Positions 1-12,534 are shown, counted from the first letter of the stretch. The stretch: 64,000 bases of DNA from Stictocephala bisonia (GCA_035578905.1 JAQJVL010000057.1:744001-808000); one strand, 5' to 3'. Program-made: numbers and translations. The notes: generated from the letters alone by a model not told the origin.

Positions 1-900
1 TAATTTGAAAATAATATTTGTATTATTAATCACGAAAAACTATCTAGACTAAGAGATTGTTTTACTTCAGCGTTGTTCATAACTATGGAACGCTGTAGAA
101 TGTCTGCATGAACTGAATTGAACCAGATAAGATTTAACATAGATTTTTACTTCAACTAATTCAGGAACTTCCAAAAAATATTTGAACTTTTTTACGAAAA
201 ATGTCTAATAAAGTAGTAAAAATACGGAAATTAATGACTTTTTGATTCTCATTGTTAAAAGTGTGTGATACTTTCTTTAACGGAGTTACTATTTTAGATT
301 AATCGAAAAATAAGTGAAAATAGATTCAAAAATAACTAATTATTTCCCTTTTAATTAGTATATTTATTTATAACCGTACATTTTTTCGTATCGTAAACCT
401 TAATTACAATGAAACATATGGCTAAATTACTATTACTGTACCGTAAACTTGAACAAAGTATATCTCGTAGATTGATTTATAAGTAATAAATTATAATACA
501 GGTTGTATCAACGTTTTACATTACTTTAAACTCAAATTCTCATCAGTCTTTACGTGTTTTAAATTATTGTAGTGTACTTTCAGTAGATTTAATTTAATTT
601 TCTTTGACAAGGCCCAATTCAAAGTATTAATTTAATTTCAGTGCCATGTTGCTATATTGCTTTTATTTTACACCAATAACCTGAAGAAACTGTGGACAAT
701 ATTTTATGTGTATGTTCAATATTGTCTACATGCTTTAGACTTGTTTGATTCTTGTACTACGAATCTAGTTCTTCCCCTCTATTAAGTATGGTTTACATTT
801 GTATATGTTGTAAATTAGAACTAAACGTTGGCTAAGATTGTTTTTGGTTGAGAAAAATATGTAGAATGAATTATTTTGTTGTTGTACTTGTGTGGTGAGA
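1..900. other. AT-rich DNA, no gene seen
   Basis: I see no coding frame, RNA gene or repeat unit in this stretch. All frames are broken by frequent stops. Confidence 0.6.
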
Positions 901-1395
901 TAAACTATAAGCCGCTACTGAACACACTGGTGCGAGTGGTGGAAGTGATATAGAGAACTACTGTCCCCCGTTGTGTAACTCTATTCAAAAATTGTCATGC
1001 CAACCAGATTGACGGAATGCCGCGTGCTGACGGCGCAATTGCATAACCCGCCCATTATGTCATTAGCATCAGTGACCATTGGTTGGTTTGATTAACGCCA
1101 ACGAATCAAGCTTAGAATGATTAAATTAAAACATTATTTACTATTAAAATAACAATTTATAGTAACGATAATACAATTAATAGTAATTTAAACAATAAAT
1201 AGCAACTAAACAAATGTTTACAGTCAATTGCAGTTTTTAGTTGCTTTTTTTCAGCTACACGCTGTTGCGAAAGTTGAGCACTTTGTGGCGGAAGTCAACC
1301 ACGCCCGTGAAGTAAGACAGCTCAGCGGTGGAACTATTCCCCACTGCTGCTGGAACCCCTACATGCTCGCAGGTCACTTACTTTCCAGCCCAATT
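901..1395. repeat. Dispersed repeat, copy 1 of 2
   Basis: This block of about 0.5 kb matches 6830-7320 in the same orientation. Shared landmarks in order are a cgccca..tacgtcat-type segment, ggttggtttgattaac followed by aacgaatcaag, a long AT-rich middle with repeated 'aataacaatt' words, then 'ctcagcggtg', 'aactattccc' and a closing 'gcccaatta'. The two copies differ by many substitutions and small indels, so they are old. I see no coding capacity and no clear terminal inverted repeats. A short open frame over 1228-1425 falls inside the repeat and is not conserved in copy 2. It is probably a non-autonomous mobile element; the class is unknown. Confidence 0.7.
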
Positions 1396-2335
1396 ATACG
1401 AACATCCTTTAATCTTTTTTTTTAATAGTTTAAACAGTTAATGCAATCAAAAGCACCACAACTACCATATTGTTTACTTCTTCGTCTAGAAGTTTTTTTA
1501 ATATTTTCTTTGGACCTTACATTTTTAATGTGTCTTGACAGGTTTGAAGTGCTTAATACGACTCGAGAAGTTAGTGTACATTAAATCGCTGTCATGATGC
1601 GCAAATCGTTTGCCTTCTGATGTCTTAATTACCAGTTTCCAATTACCTAATTACTTTGGCTTCGCATTACATTCATGTATCCCTTTTTGAAATGAAAGAC
1701 AACGGGTGGCTGACGACTGATCAGAGACAAATTATTCCATGCATATTTAGTCATTGTGTCACCGTGACCCCCCCCCCCCCCCACACACACACGATTTGGG
1801 AGACCCGTATTTATCTTGCTTTTATATTGGCTACTATTCGAACATGAGCATTTTAATTTTATAAATATTAGCAGCATTAATTTGATTTATCACTGCAGAC
1901 ATTTTCTGCCCTTTTGTTCTTAGTTTGCATGTAAAGTATTGATTTTGTAGTATTGTGTGCATTTCTTTTACAAATTATTGATTTTTTATTTATTGATTAT
2001 AATTATTTTAACTCATACTTTCCATATTTTGTTTATAATATATTAATGTAGAAAAGATGTTTAATAGTGTATGAACATGTAATAATGAGAATAGTAGGCG
2101 CTAATCTATGAAGGCATTCAGTGTCATTGTTATTCCCGCGGCTCACCAAGTACGCAGAATGAGTAGCTCAGGATTTAATTAGCTCGAATTGTGCCAACTT
2201 AGCTAACTCAATCAACAAGTGTCTGCGTCTCTCGGTGGAGGGGGTTTGCGTTTCTCAACATCTTTCATAACTTTCAATCTGCGAAAGTTACCTTTTTGTT
2301 TTACCTTTACCTTTTTTTTACATTTACCTTTTGTT
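1396..2335. other. Intergenic DNA with a C15-(AC)n tract
   Basis: No gene is recognised. Positions 1768-1782 are fifteen C followed by a short (AC)n run to 1792, a simple repeat likely to be length-variable. The rest is AT-rich. Confidence 0.6.
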
Positions 2336-3120
2336 TCTGCTTTATACAGTAATCGGTTAGCTGTAGATGTTCATGTGCCATTTGTTCCTGATTCATACAG
2401 TAATCAGTTAGCTATGGATGTTAATTTTATTTTTTGTGCTTTATACAGTCATCGGTTAGCTATAGATGTGCATGTGCCATATGTTTCTGCTTTAACAGTA
2501 ATCAGTTAGCTATGGATGTTCATGTGTCATTTGTTTCTGCTTCATACAGTAATCAGTTAGCTATGATGTTCATGTGCCATTTTTATCTGCTTTAACAGTA
2601 ATCAGTTAGCTATGGATGTTCATGTGTCATTTGTTTCTGCTTTAACAGTAATCAGTTAGCTATGGATGTTCATGTGTCATTTGTTTATGCTTTAACAGTA
2701 ATCAGTTAGCTATGAATGTTCATGTGTCATTTGTTTCTGCTTCATACAGTAATCAGTTAGCTATGGATGTTCATGTGTCATTTGTTTGTGATTCATACAG
2801 TAATCAGTTAGCTATGGATGTTTATTTACTTTTTGTTTCTGCTTGATATATTAATCAGTTATCTATGGATGTTCATGTGTCATTTGTTTGTGATTCATAC
2901 AGTAATCAGTTAGCTATGGATGTTTATTTACTTTTTGTTTCTGCTTGATATATTAATCAGTTAGCTATGGATGTTCATGTGTCATTTGTTTATGCTTGAT
3001 ACATTAATCAGTTAGCTATGGATGTTCACGTGTCATTTGTTTATGCTTGTTATAGTAATCAGATATGTTAATGCATATATCAGTTGGCTATGGCTGGAAT
3101 GGTCATTTGTAATTAGTTTC
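2336..3120. repeat. 50-bp tandem array, about 15 units
   Basis: The word 'cagtaatcagttagctatg' recurs every 49-51 bases (for example at 2496, 2547, 2596, 2646, 2696, 2747 and 2798). The units also carry 'gatgttcatgtgtcatttg'. Towards the right, units alternate between two variants ('tgtcatttgttt' and 'ttatttactttttg'), giving a dimer of about 101 bp repeated near 2790 and 2890. Both edges decay gradually. An open frame enters the left edge but is stopped inside the array, so I do not read it as coding. Confidence 0.9.
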
Positions 3121-3339
3121 TTTTTGATGCAGTAGACAGTTAGCTTACTAATGTGCATGTTTCAATTGTTCAATATGTAATAATTGAAAATGATCAAAGT
3201 ATAATAATAATTTACTACAATGTACAAACCGTGTCAAATAAACCGTGCACTGTCGACAACCAGTGAAGCTGTAAAAGTTATCAAAAGCAATCTTTCATTG
3301 ACAGAATCATTCTGTGTTACAAAGGTGGAAACGTTACGT

Positions 3340-3400
3340 CAAGTTTAGACAGTACTTTGATTGGCTATCGACACCAATCAGAAACTGTCTTCAATAACAT
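3340..3400. repeat. Short dispersed repeat, copy 1 (partner 10905-10960)
   Basis: The segment gattggctatc-aca-ccaatcagaaactgtctt occurs here and near 10914 with two or three differences. It contains an internal imperfect palindrome (gattgg / ccaatc). It may be part of an old interspersed element; the boundaries are unclear. Confidence 0.55.
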
Positions 3401-3571
3401 AGATTTTTCCAAGATTACTTGTTATCTCTCTATCTTTACCTATCTAAACAATTATCTATTTAAAGTATGAAGATAAGTATCTCAATAACATAGATTTTCC
3501 CAAGATTACTTGTTATCTCTCTATATTTACCTATCTAAACAATTATCTATTTAAAGTATGCAGATAAGTAA
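3391..3571. repeat. 91-bp tandem duplication
   Basis: Two adjacent copies with period 91 begin at 3391 and 3482 with 'tcaataacatagattttt' (one base different) and end with 'aaagtatg.agataagta'. Only a few substitutions separate them, so the duplication is fairly young. Confidence 0.9.
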
Positions 3572-3704
3572 CTTGAATATGAGGGAATAATTTAAATAAT
3601 TCCAGTGTTGTTTCTATACTTCTCATATTGAGGAATTGTTGATTATTAAAAGTGCAGAATGTACGAAGTAATTCAACACCAATAGTTTGTTGTAAAATGT
3701 GGGT

Positions 3705-4817
3705 CAGGGTATATTTTATATCTGGAAACACTCAAATATATTCTTAATTATTCTAAATAGAGATTTTGCAATCGTTGTAGAGATTGGGCACCTACCTTTT
3801 TGAACAATGTTTTGCCATTTTATACAAACGGGGAACGTCCTGTTGAGAATATCATCAATATTTTTAATGGAAGCCTGTCCCATGTAATACGTCATTTTAA
3901 AGGTAATAGTTCACTGAATTGAATGCCACAAACTGCATCTCTAAGGAATCTTTCTATCATAAAATTGAGCACTTTAAGTATTGAACATTTACTGATGTTA
4001 AATAATTTAATTTTACTTCATTTTCAAACTGAAGAAGGTAGACAGTTTGAACATTTACTTTAACGTCAAATGGTGCTGAAGGGTTAGTGTTCAGACCTTT
4101 CTAACATCATAAATGACTTTTAATTTTTACGAAAAATTAATTAAATCATTATTAATACATTTCTGTTGCAATAAAAACTCGCAAATTTGTACTAATGAAA
4201 CTAGCTAACATTTAATTTTTTGTTTTATTTCAATTCAACAATTTTTAAAATGTTCAAAAACCATGTTAAATTAAATAGTTGTACATCAGCAAATGTTCAA
4301 TTCTCAAAGTGAACTATTTTCTGATAGAGGGATTCCTTAGAGATGCAGTTTGTGGCATTAAATTCAGTAACCTATTACCTTTAAAGTTATGTATCACAAG
4401 ATATAGACTTCCATTAAAAATATTGATGATATTCTGAACAGGACATTCTTACATATGAGACGCCGACACAATGTTGTTGGTATTTTAAGGTGAATATGAA
4501 TGGTTATATGAGTGTAGGATGAGTGTAGTCTGGTTACTATCTGAGTTCAACTGTTCCTCAGAAAGGGCAATTTATTATTAATAGCCCAACAGCCTGGGCA
4601 ACTAAAGGACATACAGTTTTACGTGGAATCCGAACCACGTAGTGCTGGTCTGATTTTCAGCTAATTGACAAGCCTGACGTCCCCCGTTTGTGAAAAATGA
4701 CGAAACATTATTCCGAAATGTATGTGCCCAATTCTTATCACGATTGTAAAAAGTTTTAAATTTCTATTTCGATTAACAAAGAATATATTTGGGTGTTTCC
4801 AAACATAATACACCCTG
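3705..4817. mobile_element. Foldback (long inverted repeat) element 1
   Basis: The left arm (3705 to about 4000) is repeated in reverse complement on the right (about 4287-4446, continuing at 4681-4817). Matching landmarks are the ends 'cagggt.tatt.t.t.tgga' / its complement, 'ataca..cgggg', 'atcatcaatatttttaatgg' and 'ctgcatctctaaggaat'. The right arm is split by a minus-strand SINE at about 4452-4681; without it the element is about 0.88 kb with arms of about 300 bp. No transposase frame is visible. The arms resemble those of the element at 14494-15409, so I treat both as one non-autonomous family. A transcript would fold into a long double-stranded RNA. Superfamily and target-site duplication are not resolved. 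Confidence 0.75.
4452..4681 (-). mobile_element. tRNA-derived SINE, inserted in foldback arm
   Basis: Read on the minus strand, the element begins near 4681 with a tRNA-like head. A B-box-like segment 'gtggttcggattccac' lies at about 4622-4638. The body contains 'ttgggctattaat', 'tttctgaggaacagt' and 'ctacactcat', and ends near 'tcggcgtctcatatgt'. The same body occurs at 7385-7570 and 12535-12670 (both minus) and 56962-57255 (plus). It interrupts the right arm of the foldback element; the short flanks 'gacattc' and 'gacgtcc' are a plausible imperfect target-site duplication. Confidence 0.65.
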
Positions 4818-6018
4818 TATAACAAATCTTGTTTTAAAATTATTTTCGTACATTGTTGTTTAATCTAGTTAACAATTTAAGAATACTATTTTATGGCAGT
4901 AAAGTACAATAATAGAGCAAACATGAAAACCTAAAACTTCTCTAAGACACGATTGATAAATATAATTTGTTGTTCTTGAATTAAATACTTAGTTTTAACA
5001 AAGTTCTCCGAGTAAATCAGACCTATCATATAAATCATTATTGTAATTTAGCCTACGTGTTGTTAAATTCATTATATTTCTGTGGATATTAACAGATTGT
5101 TTGTGTTTTTACGTGGATATCAATTCAAATCTGTTTTTATCATAATTTTAAAATAGTTCTCCACCATACAAGGTATAACACATCACCAGCAACCTGTATA
5201 AAGAATAAGTGTAAAGAATTGTGAATCCCTAAAAAATATCGTTCCCTTGAATATGAAGAAATTTAAGTACACGTAAACTTGTATAAAGTACTCGTTTGAG
5301 TTGTAAAATTATTCAAGCTGTGTTTGTCAAAAGCAATACCTAAGCCTTTTGTTAGATATCTGATTACCAAAGAGTAGAGTCAAATGGTAATTACAGTGAA
5401 GGCTAATACAAGCAGCGAGAGTGAGGCTGTAAAGTGATACCCTTGACTGTCTCTGAGAGAACAACGCTAAGACTTGACACCGCCGTGAGGGGAGCTCAAG
5501 TACATTTCTGCAGCAATATCAGTGTCTTATTTATTCATCGCGTCTATTTTTACAATTCCGGCTGTAATAGAACACTTTACTACCATAAACTGGTTGTGCG
5601 CGAACGCTGGTGCAGTATACTTCTTGTCATGAGGATTCCGTTGCGCAATTTTCAGCCAGTTTGACACTTATTCAGACATTTCGTCCCATCACCAACTAAA
5701 CTAGATAGGTATGAATGTGTTTCGGGTGTATTGTAAATTCTAAAAATTATGATACAATCTTCATTTCATAACCGTCATTTTAAACTGGAAGGATTTTAAC
5801 CATAATAATAGTAAATATAAGACATAAGTAGTTTTGCCTATTTATGAAGTATCTTACTTGCCAAATGTTATGAGTTATTCAACGCGCTTGGCCCTGACTG
5901 AGGCACAAACTGTGTTAAAATGAACGCATTAATACATTCAGTATAAGCCTCCTTATTCAGTTAAATTTTATAACATTTTAAAATATAGATGAACATGTAA
6001 ACTTAACCCTCATGGTAC
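4818..6018. other. AT-rich DNA, no gene seen
   Basis: A 76-codon open frame at 5434-5664 lacks recognisable domains and I do not support it as a gene. No repeat structure was noticed. Confidence 0.5.
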
Positions 6019-6755
6019 AGAATCAGAATCAAATCACTTTATTTTGACAGTACAACCACTGTATAATAGCGTCATTAATCTAAACAGAACATTCTTACAA
6101 AATACAACTAAATAGTATCTATTTGATTTGTTAAGAAGTCCTTAACCCTATAATAACATTTACTTAACAGAAGACCTTTCACCGCCTTCCCAAAGCCAAC
6201 GACATCAACATTCTCCTTAACTGAGGCAAGCAGAGCATTAAACAACTTAACAGCTTTGAAATTAGTATCTCTTAAAAAAAGAAGTTCTATGCCGTGAAAT
6301 GTCAATAGAATGATTTCTAAAATTGTAACGAGCATTGTTTTGTGGACGTTGTGTATGAAGTTTAATACAGTAAAATTTCAGGGTATTAAGGATGTATATT
6401 GAGGGAAATGTGAAAAACTTGTTATCGAAGAAAAGTGTCCTACAAGAAAATGTATGGTGTTTTTTGAAAACAGTTCTTAATGCTCGCTTTTGTAATTTAA
6501 AAACAAAATTAGTTCTGAACGACTCGTGACCCCAGATTGTAACAGCATATGCCAGAAAAGGATTAATAATACCATAATAAGCTGAAAGTAAGACGTCACT
6601 CAGAAAATTTAGAAAGTTTTTAAAAGAAAAATACCAGTTGAAAGCTTTTTGCAGACCGAATCAATATGAGATTGGAATTTTAAGTTACTATAAATTAGGA
6701 CATCCAAGAACTTTACCATTGTGCTGGGTACAGAAATGTAACATCATCCGCTATG
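6019..6755 (-). pseudogene. 3' end of a CR1/jockey-type non-LTR retrotransposon (RT C-terminal region)
   Basis: On the minus strand the translation shows the usual order of the RT thumb and C-terminal region. It starts with 'SHIDSVCKKLS' near 6650. The 'LSAYYGIINPFLAYAVTIWG' block follows around 6530-6590, then 'KLQKRALRTVF', 'SCRTLFF' and a final 'FNALLASVKEN..FGKAVKGLLL' tail ending at 6108. A +1 shift at a T/A run near 6275 separates the last part from the rest, and there is another break upstream near 6700. The copy is 5'-truncated, as expected for target-primed insertion, and the 3' end is a short run of 'gattct'-like repeats (6019-6035), typical of CR1-type tails. It is a dead copy. The family call rests on motif order recognised by eye. 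Confidence 0.8.
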
Positions 6756-6829
6756 CCTTATATGTTGAGGCCACAAAAATGTTAAATTTGGTTTGGCCAT
6801 AAAAGGGCCGATCAAAAGAAGTAAATATA

Positions 6830-7320
6830 GATAGGCCGCTTAGGAAGTTACCTACTGAAAGCAACTGTGCAAGTGAGATAGACTTAGTGGTGGAGATGAT
6901 AAAGAAAACTACTCTTCCCTTACTGTGTCATTCCATTTAACATTGTTAAAGTAACTAAATACTCGGTAGGCCATGGACTGGCAGCGCATTATGAAGCCCC
7001 GCCCACTACGTCATCAGATTAATGACCCCTGGTTGGTTTGATTAACACTAACGAATCAAGTTGAAACGATCAAATTAAAACATAGTTTATAATTCAAATA
7101 ACAATTAATAATAAAAATAACACAATGAATATTAATGTTAACAATAAATAGCAATTCAACAAACTTGTACAGTTAATTACAGTTTATCTCTTTTAACCAA
7201 ACACTGTTGCGGAAGTTAGTCACGCTTGTGAAGTAAGGCAGCTCAGCGGTGAAACTATTCCCCTCTGCTTTCGAAACCCCTAAATATGCTAGATATAACA
7301 CGCAGGTCGCTTATTGTCCG
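6830..7320. repeat. Dispersed repeat, copy 2 of 2
   Basis: This is the second copy of the block at 901-1395, in the same orientation. It retains 'ggttggtttgattaac', 'aacgaatcaag', 'cagctcagcggtg', 'aactattccc' and 'gcccaatta'. It starts directly after the retroelement fragment at 6019-6755 and ends just before a SINE. Confidence 0.7.
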
Positions 7321-7384
7321 GCCCAATTAGAGTATTTAGATGCCTGTAAATGAATTAGTATCAGTCAATTAATTATTCATTTCT

Positions 7385-7570
7385 AAGACGTAGAGATGGG
7401 ATGAATGAGTGTAGATAGATGAACGAGTTTAGTCATTGTTACGATTTGAGTTCGACTTACCTCATAAAGGACTATTTTTTAATAGCCCAATAGTCAGGGC
7501 AATTATGGGACCTACAGCTTTACGTGTAATCCGAACTAGTTGATTTTCAGCTAACTGACAAGTCTGACAT
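7385..7570 (-). mobile_element. tRNA-derived SINE, diverged copy
   Basis: On the minus strand it has 'cttgtcagttagctgaaaat', a weakened B box around 'gttcggattacacg', then the shared body 'ttgggctatta', 'gtaacaatgacta' and 'ctacactcat'. It matches the SINE at 4452-4681 along its length and lacks the last part of the tail. Confidence 0.6.
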
Positions 7571-7857
7571 TCAGTTCTCTTGCCTACACAACAATGGATC
7601 AATACTGTCTCAAATATAGGTTTTGTTCCGGGTTTAAACACGAGCTGCAGTTATATTATTTAATGATCTCGTCACATTTCGTTATTAAACGACAACTGAA
7701 ACCGTAACTTTAGATATTAATGAAACCGTATTCAGTGTTGCAGCAGTTTGGTGGCGCGTGGTCGGGCACGTTACAGCTCCACCATATGGCTATGTCCGTG
7801 TCGTACACGCTTGACGCCTTAGTAGCAATTATTACTTAATTGCCGTTTTGTTTCTGT

Positions 7858-8186
7858 ACAGAGTGACAATTAAGTCTCGAAACGCATTTCTGGTTTTAAA
7901 ATTACAATACATTTTTGATGGCCATAAAATTAGTGGTGATCCACTCTTGAAGTCCAGTTTGCGGCAATGTTCCCAGTGTAACAAAGTCGTACACCACAAC
8001 TCAGACTTATATTACAGACACAAGAAGGCTTATATTACAGACCTTCTTCTTACCCCTGACATCCAATGAACTAAGTATATAGAATTTTAGCTAATTAGCA
8101 TCACTAATAACCCAGCAACTTTTGTTGTGTTTACTGAAGTGTTTCAAAAACTAGGAGGATGTTTCTATATTCAATGGCCACCCTGT
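7858..8186. mobile_element. Possible MITE with imperfect 26-bp terminal inverted repeats
   Basis: The left end 'acagagtgacaattaagtct' continues with 'cgaaac'. The reverse complement of the right end reads 'acagggtggccattgaatat' followed by 'agaaac', so about 19 of 26 positions agree. The enclosed 329 bp have no transposase. A short open frame at 7848-8069 overlaps the left half and is not conserved anywhere else here. No target duplication is visible. Confidence 0.4.
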
Positions 8187-9710
8187 ATCTGCCTGGCTGA
8201 GTAGGGCGTCTTCCTTCGATGACGGTGTTATTTGTTTTAGAATATACAGTATCTATGTTTACTGCATGGTACTTCAACATGTACAAATGTAATGTAAATA
8301 AATTCTGTGATAATTTTTCCGCTCACTGAGATTCTATACTCAAACTATTTAAACCATCTTTTGTGTCTTTTTAATGTTCTGTGCGTTTTTATTTTAAGTG
8401 GTATAGAATTAAGATTTTTAGTTATAGTTAAAATTCATGTTTTGCCATTTTCGAATAGAATTGTTAAATTTTATTGTCAGTTTTATTGATCTGAAACCTA
8501 AATTAGCCGTTCACTGTTATCTTCTTTTAACAGTTATTACTACTGTCGGCGCAGAAATTCTGTGTACCCGAGTTTTAAGGTTGTTTGTTATTCTAGGCGA
8601 AACAAAGTACTAGCATTGTAATTATTTTTCACCGTGCAACAATTTTGCACCTGCAGTAAAAAAAAAAACTATTGATATATTGCATTTATATTGTAATTTG
8701 TGGTTGACAATAGATATATAATTTCTAATAGAATTATAAGTTTCAGAATTTTAAGTTTTCAAGAAAAAGGTTCTTATTAATTTCTTGAAACATCGTTATG
8801 TAGGCTTCTAAAGGTCGTTAAATTAATTACTTGGCCACGTTGTAATTTGTATGACATATATAGTTACAATACATAATTTGTATATGCTTAAGTAAATTAG
8901 TTATTTAAATTGACTCATATCAATTAAAAATCACGTAAAATTTATCAACTTAAATTCATTTAAATCAATATAAAATCACGGCACGCGAATTGTTACTAAG
9001 TATGAACTTGGGACATGTTCCGTTAGTTTACTACCACAACTTTTTTATCGCAATCACGGTTAGGTTAGGTAAGGTGGCTACTACAGTTGATCACAAACTG
9101 GTAAATCCAGTGATTGACTTACAGCCGAATGCGCTCTCTCTGTGTAAGTTCTTGGAAAACGATAAGATAAGGCCAGTGATATCGGATTCCTGGCGAATAA
9201 CGAATACCACAGTGGATTATAAATGATTAGGGAACAGTTTTTAGAGCAATAGAATATTTATCAAGCGGAAGCGGAAAAGATCCCCAACTTGTTATTGACT
9301 CGTCTAAATTATAGTTTTTATGAAGTCACTTGTAAGTCACTGCTAAGACAACATTGAACACCGATTGATACGTCGTCGTCTTTGACGCCTCGCCAACGTG
9401 GGAAATGAGACCCGATGGCGGAAGGGGATATGAAACCAACCCCAATATTGCTTGGAGCTGACTGGTTTAATTCCAACGAACTTGGAGTAACTTAATCACA
9501 GTTGTATTGTTGTGGATTTTAAAATAAATGTTTGTTTTTTCTAATATATTCTTGGATTAAATCTATTTTGCAATTAGTAAAATAAATAAATATTAATCCC
9601 CACTATTTTTATATTACTAATAACTGTGTAAAAAATAGTAACATATAAAATAAAGCTACAAATTTTACATTTAGACTTTAATTTGGTACTTTATCAATTA
9701 TTAAAGATCT
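8187..9710. other. AT-rich DNA, no gene seen
   Basis: No domain or repeat is recognised. The segment around 9400-9500 ('actggtttaattccaacgaa') faintly resembles the middle of the 901/6830 repeat and may be a third, very old fragment. Confidence 0.45.
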
Positions 9711-9942
9711 ACAGAGAAGAAGGAAACAGAGGTCGCTAAATTTTTGTCGAAAAGTAATTTTCCCAGTATGCCATGAAATGACAGGGCCAGCACCTTTTCA
9801 GTTTCTCCTTTATTCCCTTTATATCTTCAAGGTTAAATGTAAAAATTATTACTACATATATATAAATATATACATTAGTTGTAATCTATTTATAACTGCC
9901 AGTGGGCCATAAGAAAGCGACCTCCGTTTCTTTTTTCTCTGT
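9711..9942. mobile_element. MITE-like element, 232 bp
   Basis: The terminal inverted repeats are 'acagagaagaaggaaacaga' plus 'ggtcgct' on the left and the complement of 'acagagaaaaaagaaacgga' plus 'ggtcgct' on the right. The interior is AT-rich and non-coding. A diverged half of the same family lies at 18515-18600. Confidence 0.6.
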
Positions 9943-12534
9943 GATAGGGATATCTTTCAACGTCATCATATATCTATCCAATTAGATGACATTTATAAAT
10001 TATCTGTTTAATAAACGAAACAGCCGTACTCCATCTAACTAAGCTAAATAACTGTATCGCCTTCTCCAAAATGTATTAATTCTTTTCATTTAATTAGTTA
10101 TGCCAATCGTATAAATCCTTGCACCACATAACGAGGTTTGTATTAGTTACAATTATGCTACCAATAAAAAGGTTATTTTCCCAAAAAAATACACGTTCTC
10201 CTTTTACTCATTAAAAGTAACTCATGATTAGTAAAGAATACCTTTTTTGTACTAGGGGTAGGTAGAAATTTTAAATATTACCAAACAAAAAATTACTTAA
10301 CTGACATTCAAGTCGGATTAATTAAAAAAGTCAAGTAAACAAAATTAAATTCATTGTTGGGGTGGCCGGGTGAATATTTAACGAACCATTTATGTTTGAC
10401 CCAGTAATTTTTCATAATTAATAGTCTTTACCGCCGTATCCGGTCTTCAATGCACATATCCGGAAACATCGCTTAAGGAATCTGGATATATTATAAAAAT
10501 AATAATCAATTATTTATTTATTTGAAATTCATTGTATCGTTGGATATGTTATTTATTATTCTTAAACTTTGTTGGGCTTTTCCAACATTTTGGTTGGACA
10601 ACATTTAAGAAGAAGAAGAATTTGAAGATACATGTCGATGAAAAACAATAAACTATTTTCTAAAATATTAATTAAAAGAAAATAAATGATATTGTTTGTA
10701 ATGTAATAAGAATATTTATTTGTACGTTCAAGTAATTGGACAATATATAACGAAATATTCGGTGCTGTGATACTTAAAGGCTCGTTTTGACGAAAATGTG
10801 AAAATTGTAACCAGAAAGATTTTGTGTCACTTTAGACAAATCCTGTGTTTACAACAGTTTCGCTCTCCCGCGACAGTATAATGGACAAGTTGGATCAGGT
10901 TGGGCGCGTTCCTTGATTGGCTATCAACATCCAATCAGAAACTGTCTTTCACCCATTGTTGTGCCAACAGCCAATACACTCGCTCCTTTCGCTTCACCAA
11001 CTCACTTCACTAGGTGGTTTTATCTTCCGTAACCAACATCAATCTTATCATTACATATAGCGTATGTATTTGTCAGCTGCCATTTATTAATTTAAACATT
11101 TATAAAAGCTGTGTCATTTACTTGGATAAAACTCCAAAAGTCATTAGACATTAATAAAAATAAAATAACAAGTGATCTCCTGTCTCAAAGCTAAATCCAG
11201 TCCATCAAGCCATTTAAGACCTGCCTCACAGATTATGTTTGTGCCAGCTAATCCCTCCGTAAAAGAATGCTGGGATATATATTCTTATAATCGTCATTTT
11301 GGTATTATTAATGCACATTATTCATGCTTCTTAAACACTTTCATCGAGAGTCGAGAAAATCTGGACCGTATTTTCTGGAAACAGTTGCTATTCAGTTAAA
11401 AACTCATTTTATACTAGGAAAACAAACGGAAATTCTACTTTTTAGTAATTTGTTTGTTATACCTCCGTTTTTTGTAAAAATGTTCGTCTTTTTTATTTTT
11501 ACGGGTTTTATTTGTCAAGCTGTACACGAATTCAAAAACTATTTTGTTCCTTTTACATATTGTTTCTTGAGCTATCGAGAAAACATTTCCCTTGAATTGC
11601 TTACAACTGGCCATGTGCACGATGATAATATGGCAGTGACTAATATGGAAATACGGATTGTCGGATATTACTGGTGGAGGAACGTTAATCAGGCCGTCTA
11701 CAGGAGAATTACCTGAGTTTATAATTATGTTGAATTATATTGGATTAGGGTGGGTCAGGTTTTGTTAGGAAAGTAAAAATGAGATTTTTGGGCTGAAAAG
11801 TTGCACTATTGCAATACCAGAGTTACTTAATAGTGTTTAATTAGCATTAGAATATGTATGATAACAAGAAAATAAATAACTGTTTTCAAATGTTGTATCT
11901 CATAAAAAGCGATTTACAACTTTTTTCAATGTTATAGTGTCATTGGTGAAATCAAATCAATTTATTCCATAAAAAAACATAATAAATTAACATCATTGGT
12001 CTAGAAAGAGCATAATTAACGTAAATATTTCCAAAATAAAAACAGAAAAAAGTGATATCTCGTTTAAGTGTGTTATGGATATCTTGTTAAAGAGGAGGTG
12101 ACATTTTCCCCTGTAAGTGCCAGACTACTTAAAATTCCTGAAATATGATCCACCCCCTTTCCGCCTAAATAATTCAATGTGACACTATGTCCGGTCAACT
12201 CCTCCCTATCACCTACAGTCATTGCCCATAATGGATCACAAAGGGGGGTTTATGGGCAGTTTTCGGCGCATTCCTCTCGGTTAAAACGGCGCCTATAAAC
12301 GAACACAACAATGGAGCATCGCGTCCTTTACTGCACATTGTGTCGGACGATGTCCTCTCACGGTTCACCGAGGCTGTCCAACTTAAGTGTCAAGTATGAA
12401 ATGTACTATACATTATACCGCTGAAGAAAAATGTATAGTCTTTGTCTAAATCTTGGACTCACTCAATGATTACTATTTTATGAGAATTCATTGAAGACAG
12501 AGAGCCAACCTTTTTTATTATTTAAGACGATCGT
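9943..12534. other. AT-rich DNA with a short dispersed repeat, no gene supported
   Basis: This contains the partner of the 3340 repeat at about 10905-10960. A 130-codon open frame at 11324-11716 has no recognisable domain and a composition typical of AT-rich non-coding DNA. Around 11945-11990 the words 'aaatcaaatcaatttattcc' resemble the reversed 3' tail of a CR1-type retroelement, but no coding remnant is attached. Confidence 0.45.
10905..10960. repeat. Short dispersed repeat, copy 2 (partner 3340-3400)
   Basis: It shares 'ttgattggctatc' and 'ccaatcagaaactgtctt' with the copy at 3340-3400. Confidence 0.55.

Noticed and set aside
9059..9075. 'gttaggttaggt' as a telomere-like insertion
   Set aside because: Only two units, well within chance for this sequence.
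11324..11716. 130-codon open frame as a gene
   Set aside because: No domain, a composition as expected from AT-rich DNA, and overlapping frames on the other strand; no supporting context.
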